From: Thermodesulfobacteriota bacterium
Lineage (GTDB): Bacteria; Desulfobacterota; UBA8473
Assembly: GCA_040757775.1 (NCBI GenBank)
Contig: JBFLWQ010000012.1
Location: 25,635-89,634 of the forward strand
Length of the DNA: 64,000 bases
Direction of reading: 5' to 3'
Below are positions 54,224 to 62,170 of the stretch, in pieces (the stretch's first letter is position 1; every line of letters starts with the position of its first letter). The translations under genes and the position numbers were made by a program. The notes under the pieces are model-generated. The model saw nothing but the letters and a program-made list of their open reading frames with translations, was not told where the DNA came from and did not search any database.

Positions 54224-54937
54224 TTAAAATGTAATTTCCTGTCTCACTCCGTTTATAACTGCAAAAGAAGAGGCAGGCCATACATAGTTATCATCAGGGC
54301 AATGGATCTGTATGCCTGTCATCAGAGCGTAATCACACCTCTCTGTATCCACGATATTATCGAGCGCATTCGCAAGGTCTGCCTGGATAACCTTATGTGT
54401 TATCCTTGTAAGCGCAAGAAGGTCAGGAACATGGCCATAGGGTATCTCCCTTAACAGACGCATCTTAAGAAGGCTCTGTTCAATGTCTTCATTGTCCATT
54501 GAGAGATTGACCCTGCCTCCTGTCATCTCTTTATGAAAGGCGTTCAAGGCACCGCATGCGTTTCCTTCCTTTTCTCTGCCTTTACGTTTACAGACTCCTA
54601 TTTCCCCACCAGGACCGATTGCTATGTGAGGCAAGGCGTAATAAACATAACGTTCCCTGCCGGCTTCAATCGGTGCATGATGCATCCCTGCTATCAGGGC
54701 TGTTCTGCCGGCAAAGAACATACCTGCAAGGCCAGAGAGGTTGAATGCCTCTCCCCATCTCTCTCTTATCAGGTTGACTATTGTCTGTGAAATCTCATCT
54801 CTACATACGTTGGCAGAGGCAATTGTGTTGTCAGCATTAAAACCTGCTTTATTGAGTATACCGTAAGTCTTCTCTACAAAATCGGCTTCAGTATATACCT
54901 TCGGGAAAAACCTGCACAGGACATCCGTAAATCCCAT
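54224..54937 (-). CDS. LCIB/C-like carbonic anhydrase family protein
   Basis: 237 residues, soluble. The run NVCRDEIS (near 44), FNLSGLAGMFFAGRTAL, GMHHAPIE (paired histidines near 86), YYALPHIAIGPGGEIGVCKRKG and NACGALNAF fits the limiting-CO2-inducible B/C family, a carbonic anhydrase-related fold with Cys/His zinc ligands. If active it would interconvert CO2 and bicarbonate. It follows an anion transporter gene by 46 bases, which suggests a combined role in carboxylate/bicarbonate handling (inference). Family assignment is from memory of motifs. Confidence 0.6.
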   Translation of the reverse strand: MGFTDVLCRFFPKVYTEADFVEKTYGILNKAGFNADNTIASANVCRDEISQTIVNLIRERWGEAFNLSGLAGMFFAGRTALIAGMHHAPIEAGRERYVYYALPHIAIGPGGEIGVCKRKGREKEGNACGALNAFHKEMTGGRVNLSMDNEDIEQSLLKMRLLREIPYGHVPDLLALTRITHKVIQADLANALDNIVDTERCDYALMTGIQIHCPDDNYVWPASSFAVINGVRQEITF

Positions 54938-54983
54938 TTATCCTCCCGTTGTTTTACACTCAGGTTTATTTCAGCTTCATTGT

Positions 54984-56483
54984 TTATTTAATCAAAATCG
55001 GCATTCCCAGCATTGGCCAGAGTATTAAGAGAGCAACTGCCAGAACAGCCATAAGGACTAAACTAGGTATCAGACCATACCCGAAAAATTCTCCAGTGGT
55101 AAACTGTTTCGATTCATACGCGATGGCATTTGGTGCAGCACCTATTAAGAGCAAGAAGGGCATACCTGCTGTTACAAGTGAAGCGTATAGAATTGGTTCA
55201 GGTGCTACGCCAAGGTATTTTGCTACAACAAGGGAAACAGGAAGAGCTATTGCAATAGCCGCAACATTCATAATGAAGTTGGTCAAAATCAGGACAAAAA
55301 ACGCTATACTCAAAACAAAAACCAGCCAGTGTGCCTTCTCGAACATTGCAAGCCATTCAATAGCCATCCACTGAGCGGCACCCGTTTGCCAGAGACAGAA
55401 TCCAATACTCATTGCACCACCGAATAGCAGGATAATGTTCCATGGTATGTCCTCGAGCTCTTTTAAGGTGAGCACCCCTACTAAGAAAAAGAGAAGGGTA
55501 GATACAAGCATAATGGCTGCCCTGTCCAGCGCCTTTAATGCAGGAAATACAGACTGTAAGGACATGGTTATAACCACGCCCAATACACAGAAGATCACAA
55601 ATTTCTCATCCTTTTTAAGGGGACCGAGTTCTTTTGAGAGTTTTTTTACCCTATCCCTCAGACCAGGGATTACCTTTTTTTCCGGTCTCAAAAATATCAT
55701 TAGTATAACCCAGATAAAAAATACCATCAGCCATCCGACAGGAAACATGTATTTTGTCAATTCAAAAAAGCTTATATCCGTTCCGGTAAATTCCCTGAAC
55801 ATTCCTGCTGCGGCAGGTGCGCGGGCAGAGCCGAGGATTGTTATAATACTTCCAGCCCCTGCAGCATACGCCATGCCGATGAAGAGTGCCTTCCCAAACC
55901 TTGTTGGCCCTTCTTCCTCTCCATAAAGGGTGTGAATAGCCATGAGTATCGGAAACACAGTCGCTGCGGCTGCTGTATGTGCCATCAGATGGGCAAGTCC
56001 TGCTGTTATCAAAAGAGCCCCCAACAGAATCATGCTTGTTCTCTCACCAACCACTTCCAGCATTTTGTAAGCCAAACGCCTTGTCAGACCTGTTTTTGTG
56101 AATGCCAGTCCAACGACTATTGACCCGAATATGAACATGACAGACGGGTCCATAAAATCCCTGAATGCCTCTTTCGCAGGACGTATAGCAAAGATAGCCT
56201 GGACAACACCAATAGTGATGCTTGTTGCACCAATAGGCATAACCTCAAATACCCACCAGATGCCGGCCAGCAAAAACAAAGCAATTGATGCCTTCCCCTC
56301 TCTGGATAAGGGGAATGCCTTCCCGGCAGGGTCTACGGCGTCTGGCCATAACGGCATAAAGTAAATAAAAAGGAAAATAGCAATCCCTAATAAGATAAAT
56401 GTTACCCTTTTCCAGTTAAACCCCGGGTTGGGAACTGCAACGACAATCTCTTCCGGTATTCCCATACTCCCTTTTTCTTCCAT
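54984..56483 (-). CDS. DASS/SLC13-family anion symporter
   Basis: 499 residues, 11-13 helices. Family features: the N-terminal FLLAGIWWVFEVMPIGATSI, DPSVMFIFGSIVVG, the first half-loop with AAGAGSIITILGSARAPAA and the second FLLLIGAAPNAIAYES near the end. Substrates in this family are dicarboxylates, sulfate or citrate with sodium. ATG 56483 was chosen for GGAGG eight bases upstream. Between a CBS protein and the LCIB-like gene. Confidence 0.9.
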   Translation of the reverse strand: MEEKGSMGIPEEIVVAVPNPGFNWKRVTFILLGIAIFLFIYFMPLWPDAVDPAGKAFPLSREGKASIALFLLAGIWWVFEVMPIGATSITIGVVQAIFAIRPAKEAFRDFMDPSVMFIFGSIVVGLAFTKTGLTRRLAYKMLEVVGERTSMILLGALLITAGLAHLMAHTAAAATVFPILMAIHTLYGEEEGPTRFGKALFIGMAYAAGAGSIITILGSARAPAAAGMFREFTGTDISFFELTKYMFPVGWLMVFFIWVILMIFLRPEKKVIPGLRDRVKKLSKELGPLKKDEKFVIFCVLGVVITMSLQSVFPALKALDRAAIMLVSTLLFFLVGVLTLKELEDIPWNIILLFGGAMSIGFCLWQTGAAQWMAIEWLAMFEKAHWLVFVLSIAFFVLILTNFIMNVAAIAIALPVSLVVAKYLGVAPEPILYASLVTAGMPFLLLIGAAPNAIAYESKQFTTGEFFGYGLIPSLVLMAVLAVALLILWPMLGMPILIK

Positions 56484-56528
56484 CCTGTCTACCTCCACTA
56501 CTCTCTTCAAAGGACATCCGCTACTCCA

Positions 56529-57083
56529 TCAAATTCTGCAAGCCTTTATCCTTTCACAGACCAGTTTGAATACATCTACCAGACGTAAAATACCAACAAT
56601 ATCCTCTACCCTGGTTACAAGAAGAGACTGATGATGACCGATAATAAACATGTGCAATGCCTTTCCAAAAGTCGCATCCTCCTCTATCTTTTCACCTTCT
56701 GTAGGCACGTACATCGCCTCTTTAACCTTCATCTTGGCAACTCTGTGGCATAGAGTTTCCAGGTCGTCCACCCATAGATTGTGTTTTTCTAACATCGATT
56801 TTATAAATTCAGGGCTGAAACCTGAACGAGACACCGACCTCAAGTCTCCTAAGGAGTCATATTTTGGTTCAAGGCTTTTGATAACATCCCTTTGGCTTAG
56901 TTTCCCTACTATCTTTTTGTTGTTGTCATAGACCAGAATGGCGCGATGCCTTTCACGGGAAACGTCAAATGCCTTTTGTGCCTCCTCCAGGGCATAAACA
57001 GCGTCAGCCATAGAACTATCCTTATGCACCGTTGCATACTCCTCCACAGGCACCATTATATCTTTCACTCTTATTTCTTTCAT
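56529..57083 (-). CDS. CBS-pair (Bateman) protein
   Basis: 184 residues with two CBS motifs: VKDIMVPVEEYATVHKDSSM...GKLSQRDVI and VKEAMYVPTEGEKIEEDATF...GILRLVDVF. The ~40-residue linker between them has no recognised domain. Such modules bind adenine nucleotides and gate transporters or enzymes; the DASS gene follows 45 bases later. Its first segment resembles the single CBS protein at 33005. Confidence 0.9.
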   Translation of the reverse strand: MKEIRVKDIMVPVEEYATVHKDSSMADAVYALEEAQKAFDVSRERHRAILVYDNNKKIVGKLSQRDVIKSLEPKYDSLGDLRSVSRSGFSPEFIKSMLEKHNLWVDDLETLCHRVAKMKVKEAMYVPTEGEKIEEDATFGKALHMFIIGHHQSLLVTRVEDIVGILRLVDVFKLVCERIKACRI

Positions 57084-57121
57084 TGTTTACTCCTTATAGC
57101 ATAGCCATCAAAATTAAACCG

Positions 57122-57571
57122 TTATTTTTCGTCATATATTTTTTTCGCCTCATCTGCCTCCCCTGCCTCTGCAAAGGTTGCAGCAGCAGTATACCTGTCG
57201 AGTTTTCTTCTGAAGGCGTCTTTCATTCTCTTGACCAGACTATCGATATCAACAGGTTTCTCCATATAATCAAATATCCCCAGCCTTCTAGCCTCTTCTT
57301 CATCCTTCTTGGTTCCATGCCCTGTCAGCATTATGACCTCGATGTCGGGGTATGCCATTTTCACTTTTTTAAGGACATCCATACCATCAATCCCGGGCAT
57401 CTTAAGGTCGAGAACCATAACATCGGGTTCCTGATTTTCAACATAACTCAAAGCCCCTTCTCCGTCATAAACAGTATCTGAACTAAGGTCTCTCATTTCA
57501 AGTCTTTCAGCGAGGGCCTTAACAAATTCTTCTTCATCATCTACCAGAAGCACCTTCATTTTTCTCTTCAT
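57122..57571 (-). CDS. Receiver with C-terminal FAEAGE motif
   Basis: 149 residues. Normal receiver (LLVDDEEEF, acceptor in VMVLDLKMPGIDG, MLTGHGT, MEKPVDI) followed by a ~28-residue tail DRYTAAATFAEAGEADEAKK. The same tail motif occurs in the next gene upstream and twice in the small protein at 58199. ATG follows AAAGGAG. Two bases from the pseudo-receiver. Confidence 0.92.
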   Translation of the reverse strand: MKRKMKVLLVDDEEEFVKALAERLEMRDLSSDTVYDGEGALSYVENQEPDVMVLDLKMPGIDGMDVLKKVKMAYPDIEVIMLTGHGTKKDEEEARRLGIFDYMEKPVDIDSLVKRMKDAFRRKLDRYTAAATFAEAGEADEAKKIYDEK

Positions 57572-57572
57572 T

Positions 57573-58073
57573 TTATTTCTCCTTTTCTCTTTTTTTCAAG
57601 ATTTCCATGGCAGTTTCAAATTGTCCTGCCTCGGCATAAGTGGCAGATACAGCGATATCATCGAGGGTATCAATGATAGATCTTCTTTTCTTCTTCTCCT
57701 CAGCTTCTTTTTCTTTCTTCCTGATGCCTGCCTCTCTGATCATTCTTTGAAGGTCACCTATATCCGGAGGTAAAAGAAGGTCGTCGAATGCACCGAGTTT
57801 CATACCCTCTATAGACAGATGAATAATGGAGGGGGTTGTGAGCATAACCACCTCTGTTAAGGGACGGACCTTTTTGATGCGGGAAAGGATGTGAATCCCA
57901 CTTATTTGAAGTTCTTTCATGTTGAGTACAACAACATCAATCTTCTTCTTTATTAATGTATTAACAGCTTCGTTTGCACTGCTTGAGGTGAACACCTTTA
58001 AGCCGCCCCCTTTGATCTTTTCAGAGAGGTTCTCCATAAACGTGGTGTTGTTGCCTACCAGCATAACCTTCAA
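57573..58073 (-). CDS. Pseudo-receiver with C-terminal FAEAGE-type motif
   Basis: 166 residues. The receiver fold is kept but the phosphorylation chemistry is not: the acidic pair is VGNN, the acceptor position reads VVLNMKE (Asn for Asp), and the lysine is replaced in LLLPPDIG. A charged linker (KKEKEAEEKKKRRS) leads to LDDIAVSATYAEAGQFETAM. It probably binds partners without being phosphorylated (inference). TTG start at 58073. It is transcribed just before the intact FAEAGE receiver. Confidence 0.85.
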   Translation of the reverse strand: MKVMLVGNNTTFMENLSEKIKGGGLKVFTSSSANEAVNTLIKKKIDVVVLNMKELQISGIHILSRIKKVRPLTEVVMLTTPSIIHLSIEGMKLGAFDDLLLPPDIGDLQRMIREAGIRKKEKEAEEKKKRRSIIDTLDDIAVSATYAEAGQFETAMEILKKREKEK

Positions 58074-58198
58074 TTCACCACTTCTCCCATAGGAGCAAGA
58101 TAGATAGCTACTCAGTTTTTTTTACCTGACCATTATAAATAAGACTTCTCGTTTCACTCGAAATGATAGCATCGGGATACTATTTTCGAAACGATCTA

Positions 58199-58483
58199 CT
58201 AACAGGTTACAGTAGCAGTGCCATACCATATCTTCACTCCAGGAAGGACGATGGATAGGGGTTTGCTACTCTTTTTTTGTGCGGTTTTTCCTGCAAACTC
58301 TAATGCATACTCATGCAATCCAGCTTCAGCAAAGGTAATAGCCGCCATCAAATTGTCAAATGATAGTCTTTTTTGAGGTCTCCTTTGTATGCCTGCAATC
58401 TCCAGTGCTGTTTTTCCTTCACCGGCTTCGGCAAAGGCCACTGCGGCAAACCAATCTTCAATTCTTCCTTTAATATTTTTCAT
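58199..58483 (-). CDS. Small protein with two FAEAGE motifs
   Basis: 94 residues from ATG 58483 with AAAGGAGG before it; a longer frame only reads into the MITE. It holds two tandem ~30-residue units, IEDWFAAVAFAEAGEGKTAL and FDNLMAAITFAEAGLHEYAL, then a basic stretch and an unrelated end. Each unit looks like a helix-turn-helix hairpin of TPR style (small residues A/G at turn, acidic GE). Unknown function; likely partner-binding together with the two following receivers that carry one unit each. Confidence 0.8.
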   Translation of the reverse strand: MKNIKGRIEDWFAAVAFAEAGEGKTALEIAGIQRRPQKRLSFDNLMAAITFAEAGLHEYALEFAGKTAQKKSSKPLSIVLPGVKIWYGTATVTC

Positions 58484-58504
58484 GATTGACCTCCTTTTGT
58501 TTTG

Positions 58505-58656
58505 ATGGCTTCGTAAAAAGTCCATCTGCGGCGTTACGCTGCATCCTTCGTCGTTGCAGCGTACCCCTAAGTACGCCTCACTCCTCAGTATTTGCGCGCC
58601 TTGCATCTGGAGCTTTTTACTTTGCCATCCCAATTTTGACTTTTTACGAGTCCATC
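58505..58656. mobile_element. MITE-like element, copy E
   Basis: 152 bp with ATGGCTTCGTAAAAAGTCC and GACTTTTTACGAGTCCATC ends, flanked by TGTTTTG at 58498-58504 and 58657-58663. It inserted a few bases upstream of the ribosome site of the FAEAGE protein, in its leader. Confidence 0.85.
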
Positions 58657-58747
58657 TGTTTTGGTTTTCGTTGTTGTCGGTTGTCTTTAATAAAGAGCAA
58701 AATGCATGCCATAACAAAAAAATACCAATAATCAAAGAGTTAGCAAG

Positions 58748-58840
58748 ATTATAGGCAGGTAGTGTATCATTATGATATAATATAAGACACTTTTGGCAGC
58801 CCATTAATGTATCAATCTGATACTATATGAGACAAAAGTG
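58748..58840 (-). promoter_or_regulatory. Promoter with duplicated GTATCA-N3-TGATAC operators
   Basis: Within the 380-base gap 58484-58863. On the minus strand a TATAAT (58748-58753) lies below two direct repeats 45 bases apart, each containing GTATCAnnnTGATAc (58764-58778 and 58809-58823) and a shared ATATnAGACA. Inverted CACTTTTG/CAAAAGTG arms lie between and after them. The near operator covers the -35 position, where no good hexamer is present, as expected for an activator-dependent promoter. It would drive the FAEAGE gene and those below. The remainder of the gap is MITE E. Confidence 0.5.
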
Positions 58841-58863
58841 GGTAGAAATGGCAGGCGGTCTTT

Positions 58864-59574
58864 TCAAGGAGGCTTAAAGGGGAAAGATAATGTGATTGTA
58901 TTGCCGGATTGAGATTGAGTAAAATTTACAGAACCTCCGATTTCATTCATCAATATATTTAGGAATGTCATGTGTAAATCACTCGTTTCCTCTGCTTCAT
59001 TATGCTCACAAGAAGGGCTTACTTTTGAGGAATCATCTGAGATGATTATTGAGGTACTATCCTCGTTCTGTTTAACGGTTATTTTAATAAGGCTTTTCTT
59101 CGCTGGCAAATCCAGCAAGTATTCTATACAACCAAAGAGTAACTGTTCTATTTTGAATGGATCATTGTGTATATATATTATTGGGTTATTTGTAGGTGTA
59201 GTTTCCAGTCCTACCCCTTTCAATCTAGCCAATCTTTTTGCAATATCCACTGTCAGAAGGATAATATCATTGAGGTCAGAATAAGACGCCTCCTCGTCCA
59301 TGCTATGAGCAAATCGATTCAGGCGTTTGACTATTTCTACGCCCCTTTTGACCTGTTCCTGCATATTTATATTGAGCTGAGCCAATCTGGTGAAATGGGG
59401 TATTTTCTGTTGGTCCCCTTTAATTAAAAGATCACCAGCCAGCCCTGATGACTCATTAATAGTAGCCAATATATTTTTAATCTCATGAGAAAGGCTGGCG
59501 GTTACCTTGCCAATAAAAGCAATTTCTTTAATTTTAAGAAGTTGCTCATCTGTTATTTTCACCTGAAAATGCAC
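58864..59574 (-). CDS. Soluble histidine kinase-like protein with degenerate ATPase domain
   Basis: 236 residues, no membrane helix or sensor. HisKA is intact (GKVTASLSHEIKNILATI, phospho-acceptor His near 30). The C-terminal domain is HATPase-sized, but the N box lacks its asparagine (QLLFGCIEYLLD), and D-x-G-x-G and G-T-G-L-G boxes are missing (IIISDDSSKVSPSC). Likely unable to autophosphorylate; could serve as a histidine phosphotransfer dimer (inference). GTG start at 59574. Confidence 0.8.
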   Translation of the reverse strand: MHFQVKITDEQLLKIKEIAFIGKVTASLSHEIKNILATINESSGLAGDLLIKGDQQKIPHFTRLAQLNINMQEQVKRGVEIVKRLNRFAHSMDEEASYSDLNDIILLTVDIAKRLARLKGVGLETTPTNNPIIYIHNDPFKIEQLLFGCIEYLLDLPAKKSLIKITVKQNEDSTSIIISDDSSKVSPSCEHNEAEETSDLHMTFLNILMNEIGGSVNFTQSQSGNTITLSFPFKPP

Positions 59575-59581
59575 CTATTCC

Positions 59582-59624
59582 TGTCATTGCTTCGCCCGCC
59601 TAATGCAAACTCCTCGCAAAGACA
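59582..59624. repeat. Short TGTCATTGC...CGCAAAGACA repeat
   Basis: Inverted TGTCATTGC and GCAAAGACA ends in the 120-base gap before the degenerate kinase gene, similar in style to the repeats at 20870 and 45629. Confidence 0.4.
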
Positions 59625-59694
59625 TTTTCCTTATCCTTTGTGTTTCTTTGAGGCATGTGGGTTTCATAATACAGACTATTCGTCCTACTCAATA

Positions 59695-60063
59695 TTACCT
59701 GCTTTTCATAGCTTCATTCATCTTCTTTATTAACTCTTCGATATCAATCGGCTTCATCAAGTAATCAAAAGCACCTTGTTTCATGCCTTCGATTCCTTCT
59801 CTGGTTGAACCACGCCCTGTAAGCAAAATAACTGGAATATCAGGCAATATCGCTTTAATCTGTCTGAGAACATCAAGGCCACTTAATCCCGGCATCATAA
59901 CATCTAAAATAACAATATCCGGGCTTATTTGATTAATTTTAGCCAGGGCATTTTCACCGTTGTAAGCTACCTCCGTTTCAATGCCTCTTAAACTCAGCCT
60001 CTCCGACAGTGTAGTTACAAACTCCTCTTCGTCATCAACAAGCAGTACCTTTAGATTAGACAT
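59695..60063 (-). CDS. Stand-alone receiver paired with kinase at 60056
   Basis: 122 residues from ATG 60063 (GAGGGAAAT upstream), overlapping the kinase's end by 8 bases. LLVDDEEEF, acceptor in IVILDVMMPGLSG, LLTGRGS, LMKPIDI. No output domain. Co-translation with the kinase makes it the cognate partner. Confidence 0.94.
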   Translation of the reverse strand: MSNLKVLLVDDEEEFVTTLSERLSLRGIETEVAYNGENALAKINQISPDIVILDVMMPGLSGLDVLRQIKAILPDIPVILLTGRGSTREGIEGMKQGAFDYLMKPIDIEELIKKMNEAMKSR

Positions 60064-61810
60064 GATTTCCCTCTTCAAAATATGGGTTACTCTTTATCGG
60101 GATAATTACAGTAAAAGTAGTTCCTTCTTCCTCCTTACTTTGCACGGTAAGGTTCCCCCCAAGTTTCTGTACAATTCCATATGTTATAGACAAACCCAGA
60201 CCTGTTCCGTATTTTTTCTTTGTGGTAAAAAATGGTTCAAAGATATGGGGAAGGTATTCCTCGGGGATGCCCTGACCATTATCTTTAACAACAATCTGAA
60301 CATTGTTTGCATCCTTAATAGAGGTTATTATATAAACTATCCCATCGTTTTCCACAGCCTCAAACGCATTAGTAATTATATTGAGAAATACCTGCTGAAG
60401 CTGTCCCTTATCGCTTATTATTCTTGGAAGTTTTGGATCAAAATCTAATCTCAAGTCTATATTTCTGTGGAAGGCTTCCCTTTCAAGGAATCCAATAACC
60501 TCTTTGAGGAGATCTGCAAGGTCGACGTCCTCCAGGTTGACATCCATCCTTTTTGCAAAGCTTAGGAGTCGATGAGTAATCACACGGGACCGATCCACTG
60601 ATCTGTGAATAGAGCTTATTAATCCTAGAAACTTTTCACTTTCAGGAAAATTCTCATTACGCTCGATAATGTCCTTCATTAAACCAGCCTTTTCATTAAT
60701 TATAGCAAGGGGATTATTGATCTCGTGAGAAACACCCGCAGCCAATCTTCCAACGGATGCCAGCTTATTAGCGTATTGCGCTTCACGAAGGGCGGTTCCC
60801 CTGCGTTCGTCCGATTCCTGGATGTGTCTTACAAGGGTTTTTACTATTCCGTAAGAGGCACCGATGATTAAGATACAGCTAAAAAAAAGCACCCAGAACA
60901 ACTCGCTCTTTAAGGCAAACCATGTTTTCATGATTTCCCCCGGTTTTTTGATAAAAATTAGTATAAAAGGCTTTATATCCAGACGGACGTACCCTATTAA
61001 TGTCCGATATTCTTTAGAAACATATCTTTCCTGAACAACGGCACTGGAAATCTGAGTTAGAATTGGCATAGACAGAGGGTACCTATCCAGTACATTTCCA
61101 TAGTACCTGGACGGTGTTTGTAAGATTCCATCCTGGTTGATTAAAAAGAGGTCACTCCCGGGTTCTAACTCCATGGAGGTAATAATACGATTAAATTTTG
61201 CTGTATCAATTGTTGCCCGAATAACCCAGAATTCTCCATTGTGAAGGTCTCTTTTCACTGCTATAACAAAGTGAGGGAACCTCCTGTAACCCATAAAAAC
61301 ATCGCTTATGTATTCATTGCGAACCATTACCTCTTTGAACCAGCCCTGATCTTTGTAATCTTTACCCCCCAGGTTATAAGGACCAACGTATGTTTTTTGC
61401 AGTCCGGAAGAATCGATGACGCCTATATCCACAAATTCCTTGAATTCTTCTCGTAGAACCATAAATATCTTGCTCAACTTTGTCTGATCATTGATTTCTT
61501 TAAAATCGTAAGAGTTGGCTATTAGATTAAGAGAAGACTTTCTTTCTGCAAGAAATATGTCGAGAACATGTTTAAGGTTGGTTAACTGACTCTGGATGGG
61601 TTTAATCGTTTCTTCCCTTATGGCATTCCTGTATTGATGATAATTTATGATAGCCATTAATATCATGGGGGTTATTGCCATAGAGAGAATAATTATCATC
61701 AGGTTTCTCCGCAACCTGACATAGTGCTTTTGAGGTGGTTCATCGTTATAAAGAGAATCAGGCGTCCCTATTCTGGTCCACTTGTGAAACCTTTCTTTAA
61801 TCCCGACCAT
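60056..61810 (-). CDS. Cache histidine kinase, paralogue 3 of the array
   Basis: 584 residues. Helix ~36-56, Cache sensor (VDIGVIDSSG, TYVGPYNLGG, FMGYRRFPHFVIAV, VIRATIDTAKF), helix ~300-322. HisKA with GVSHEINNPLAIINEKAGLM, HATPase with NIITNAFEAVE, DNGQGIPEE and YGTGLGLSITYG. Similar throughout to kinases at 48840 and 52007. ATG follows GGGGTAAGGGG. Confidence 0.95.
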   Translation of the reverse strand: MVGIKERFHKWTRIGTPDSLYNDEPPQKHYVRLRRNLMIIILSMAITPMILMAIINYHQYRNAIREETIKPIQSQLTNLKHVLDIFLAERKSSLNLIANSYDFKEINDQTKLSKIFMVLREEFKEFVDIGVIDSSGLQKTYVGPYNLGGKDYKDQGWFKEVMVRNEYISDVFMGYRRFPHFVIAVKRDLHNGEFWVIRATIDTAKFNRIITSMELEPGSDLFLINQDGILQTPSRYYGNVLDRYPLSMPILTQISSAVVQERYVSKEYRTLIGYVRLDIKPFILIFIKKPGEIMKTWFALKSELFWVLFFSCILIIGASYGIVKTLVRHIQESDERRGTALREAQYANKLASVGRLAAGVSHEINNPLAIINEKAGLMKDIIERNENFPESEKFLGLISSIHRSVDRSRVITHRLLSFAKRMDVNLEDVDLADLLKEVIGFLEREAFHRNIDLRLDFDPKLPRIISDKGQLQQVFLNIITNAFEAVENDGIVYIITSIKDANNVQIVVKDNGQGIPEEYLPHIFEPFFTTKKKYGTGLGLSITYGIVQKLGGNLTVQSKEEEGTTFTVIIPIKSNPYFEEGNHV

Positions 61811-61816
61811 AACCCC

Positions 61817-62164
61817 TTACCCCTGAGTTTTCTGAAACATCAGATTGGTTCCTTGTTCCAGACGACCCTTTAAAAAGAGATCTAAAACCTCTTCATAGTG
61901 TCCGATCACTGAATCTATAATCTCCACCTTCTTCCAGTTGAGGTACTGATAGAATTCATCTTCAATCCCGCCACATATAAGATGGGTTATTCCCTGTGAG
62001 AGAATCATATGGCATAACTCTTCCGGAGAGGCAGAGGTCAGGACTATAGTTTTTCTTTCAATGGTCTCTCTTTTATCATTTAAGGAGGCTATAAATACTA
62101 CAGAGGAAAGATCAAAACGAGGTGCAACATCTTCTTCATAGATGGTTATGAGGATTTTTTCCAT
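61817..62164 (-). CDS. NifX/NafY-like (dinitrogenase Fe-Mo cofactor biosynthesis fold) protein
   Basis: 115 residues. Ribonuclease-H-like small domain: ILITIYEEDVAPRFDLSS at the start, CHMILSQGITHLICGGI in the middle, as in the stand-alone members of the NifB/NifX C-terminal family. These bind iron-sulfur or metal clusters; no nif genes are present, so a signalling or cluster-chaperone role beside the sigma-54 activator is likely (inference). It begins 6 bases after the activator's stop. Confidence 0.8.
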   Translation of the reverse strand: MEKILITIYEEDVAPRFDLSSVVFIASLNDKRETIERKTIVLTSASPEELCHMILSQGITHLICGGIEDEFYQYLNWKKVEIIDSVIGHYEEVLDLFLKGRLEQGTNLMFQKTQG

Positions 62165-62170
62165 CAATCT

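Noticed and set aside
58484..58804. N-terminal extension of the FAEAGE protein frame up to 58804
   Set aside because: It is translated from the MITE and promoter region; a strong AAAGGAGG and ATG at 58483 mark the real start.
61817..62164. Evidence for nitrogen fixation genes
   Set aside because: A lone NifX-like domain is common in non-diazotrophs, and no nifHDK, nifB or nifE genes are visible.
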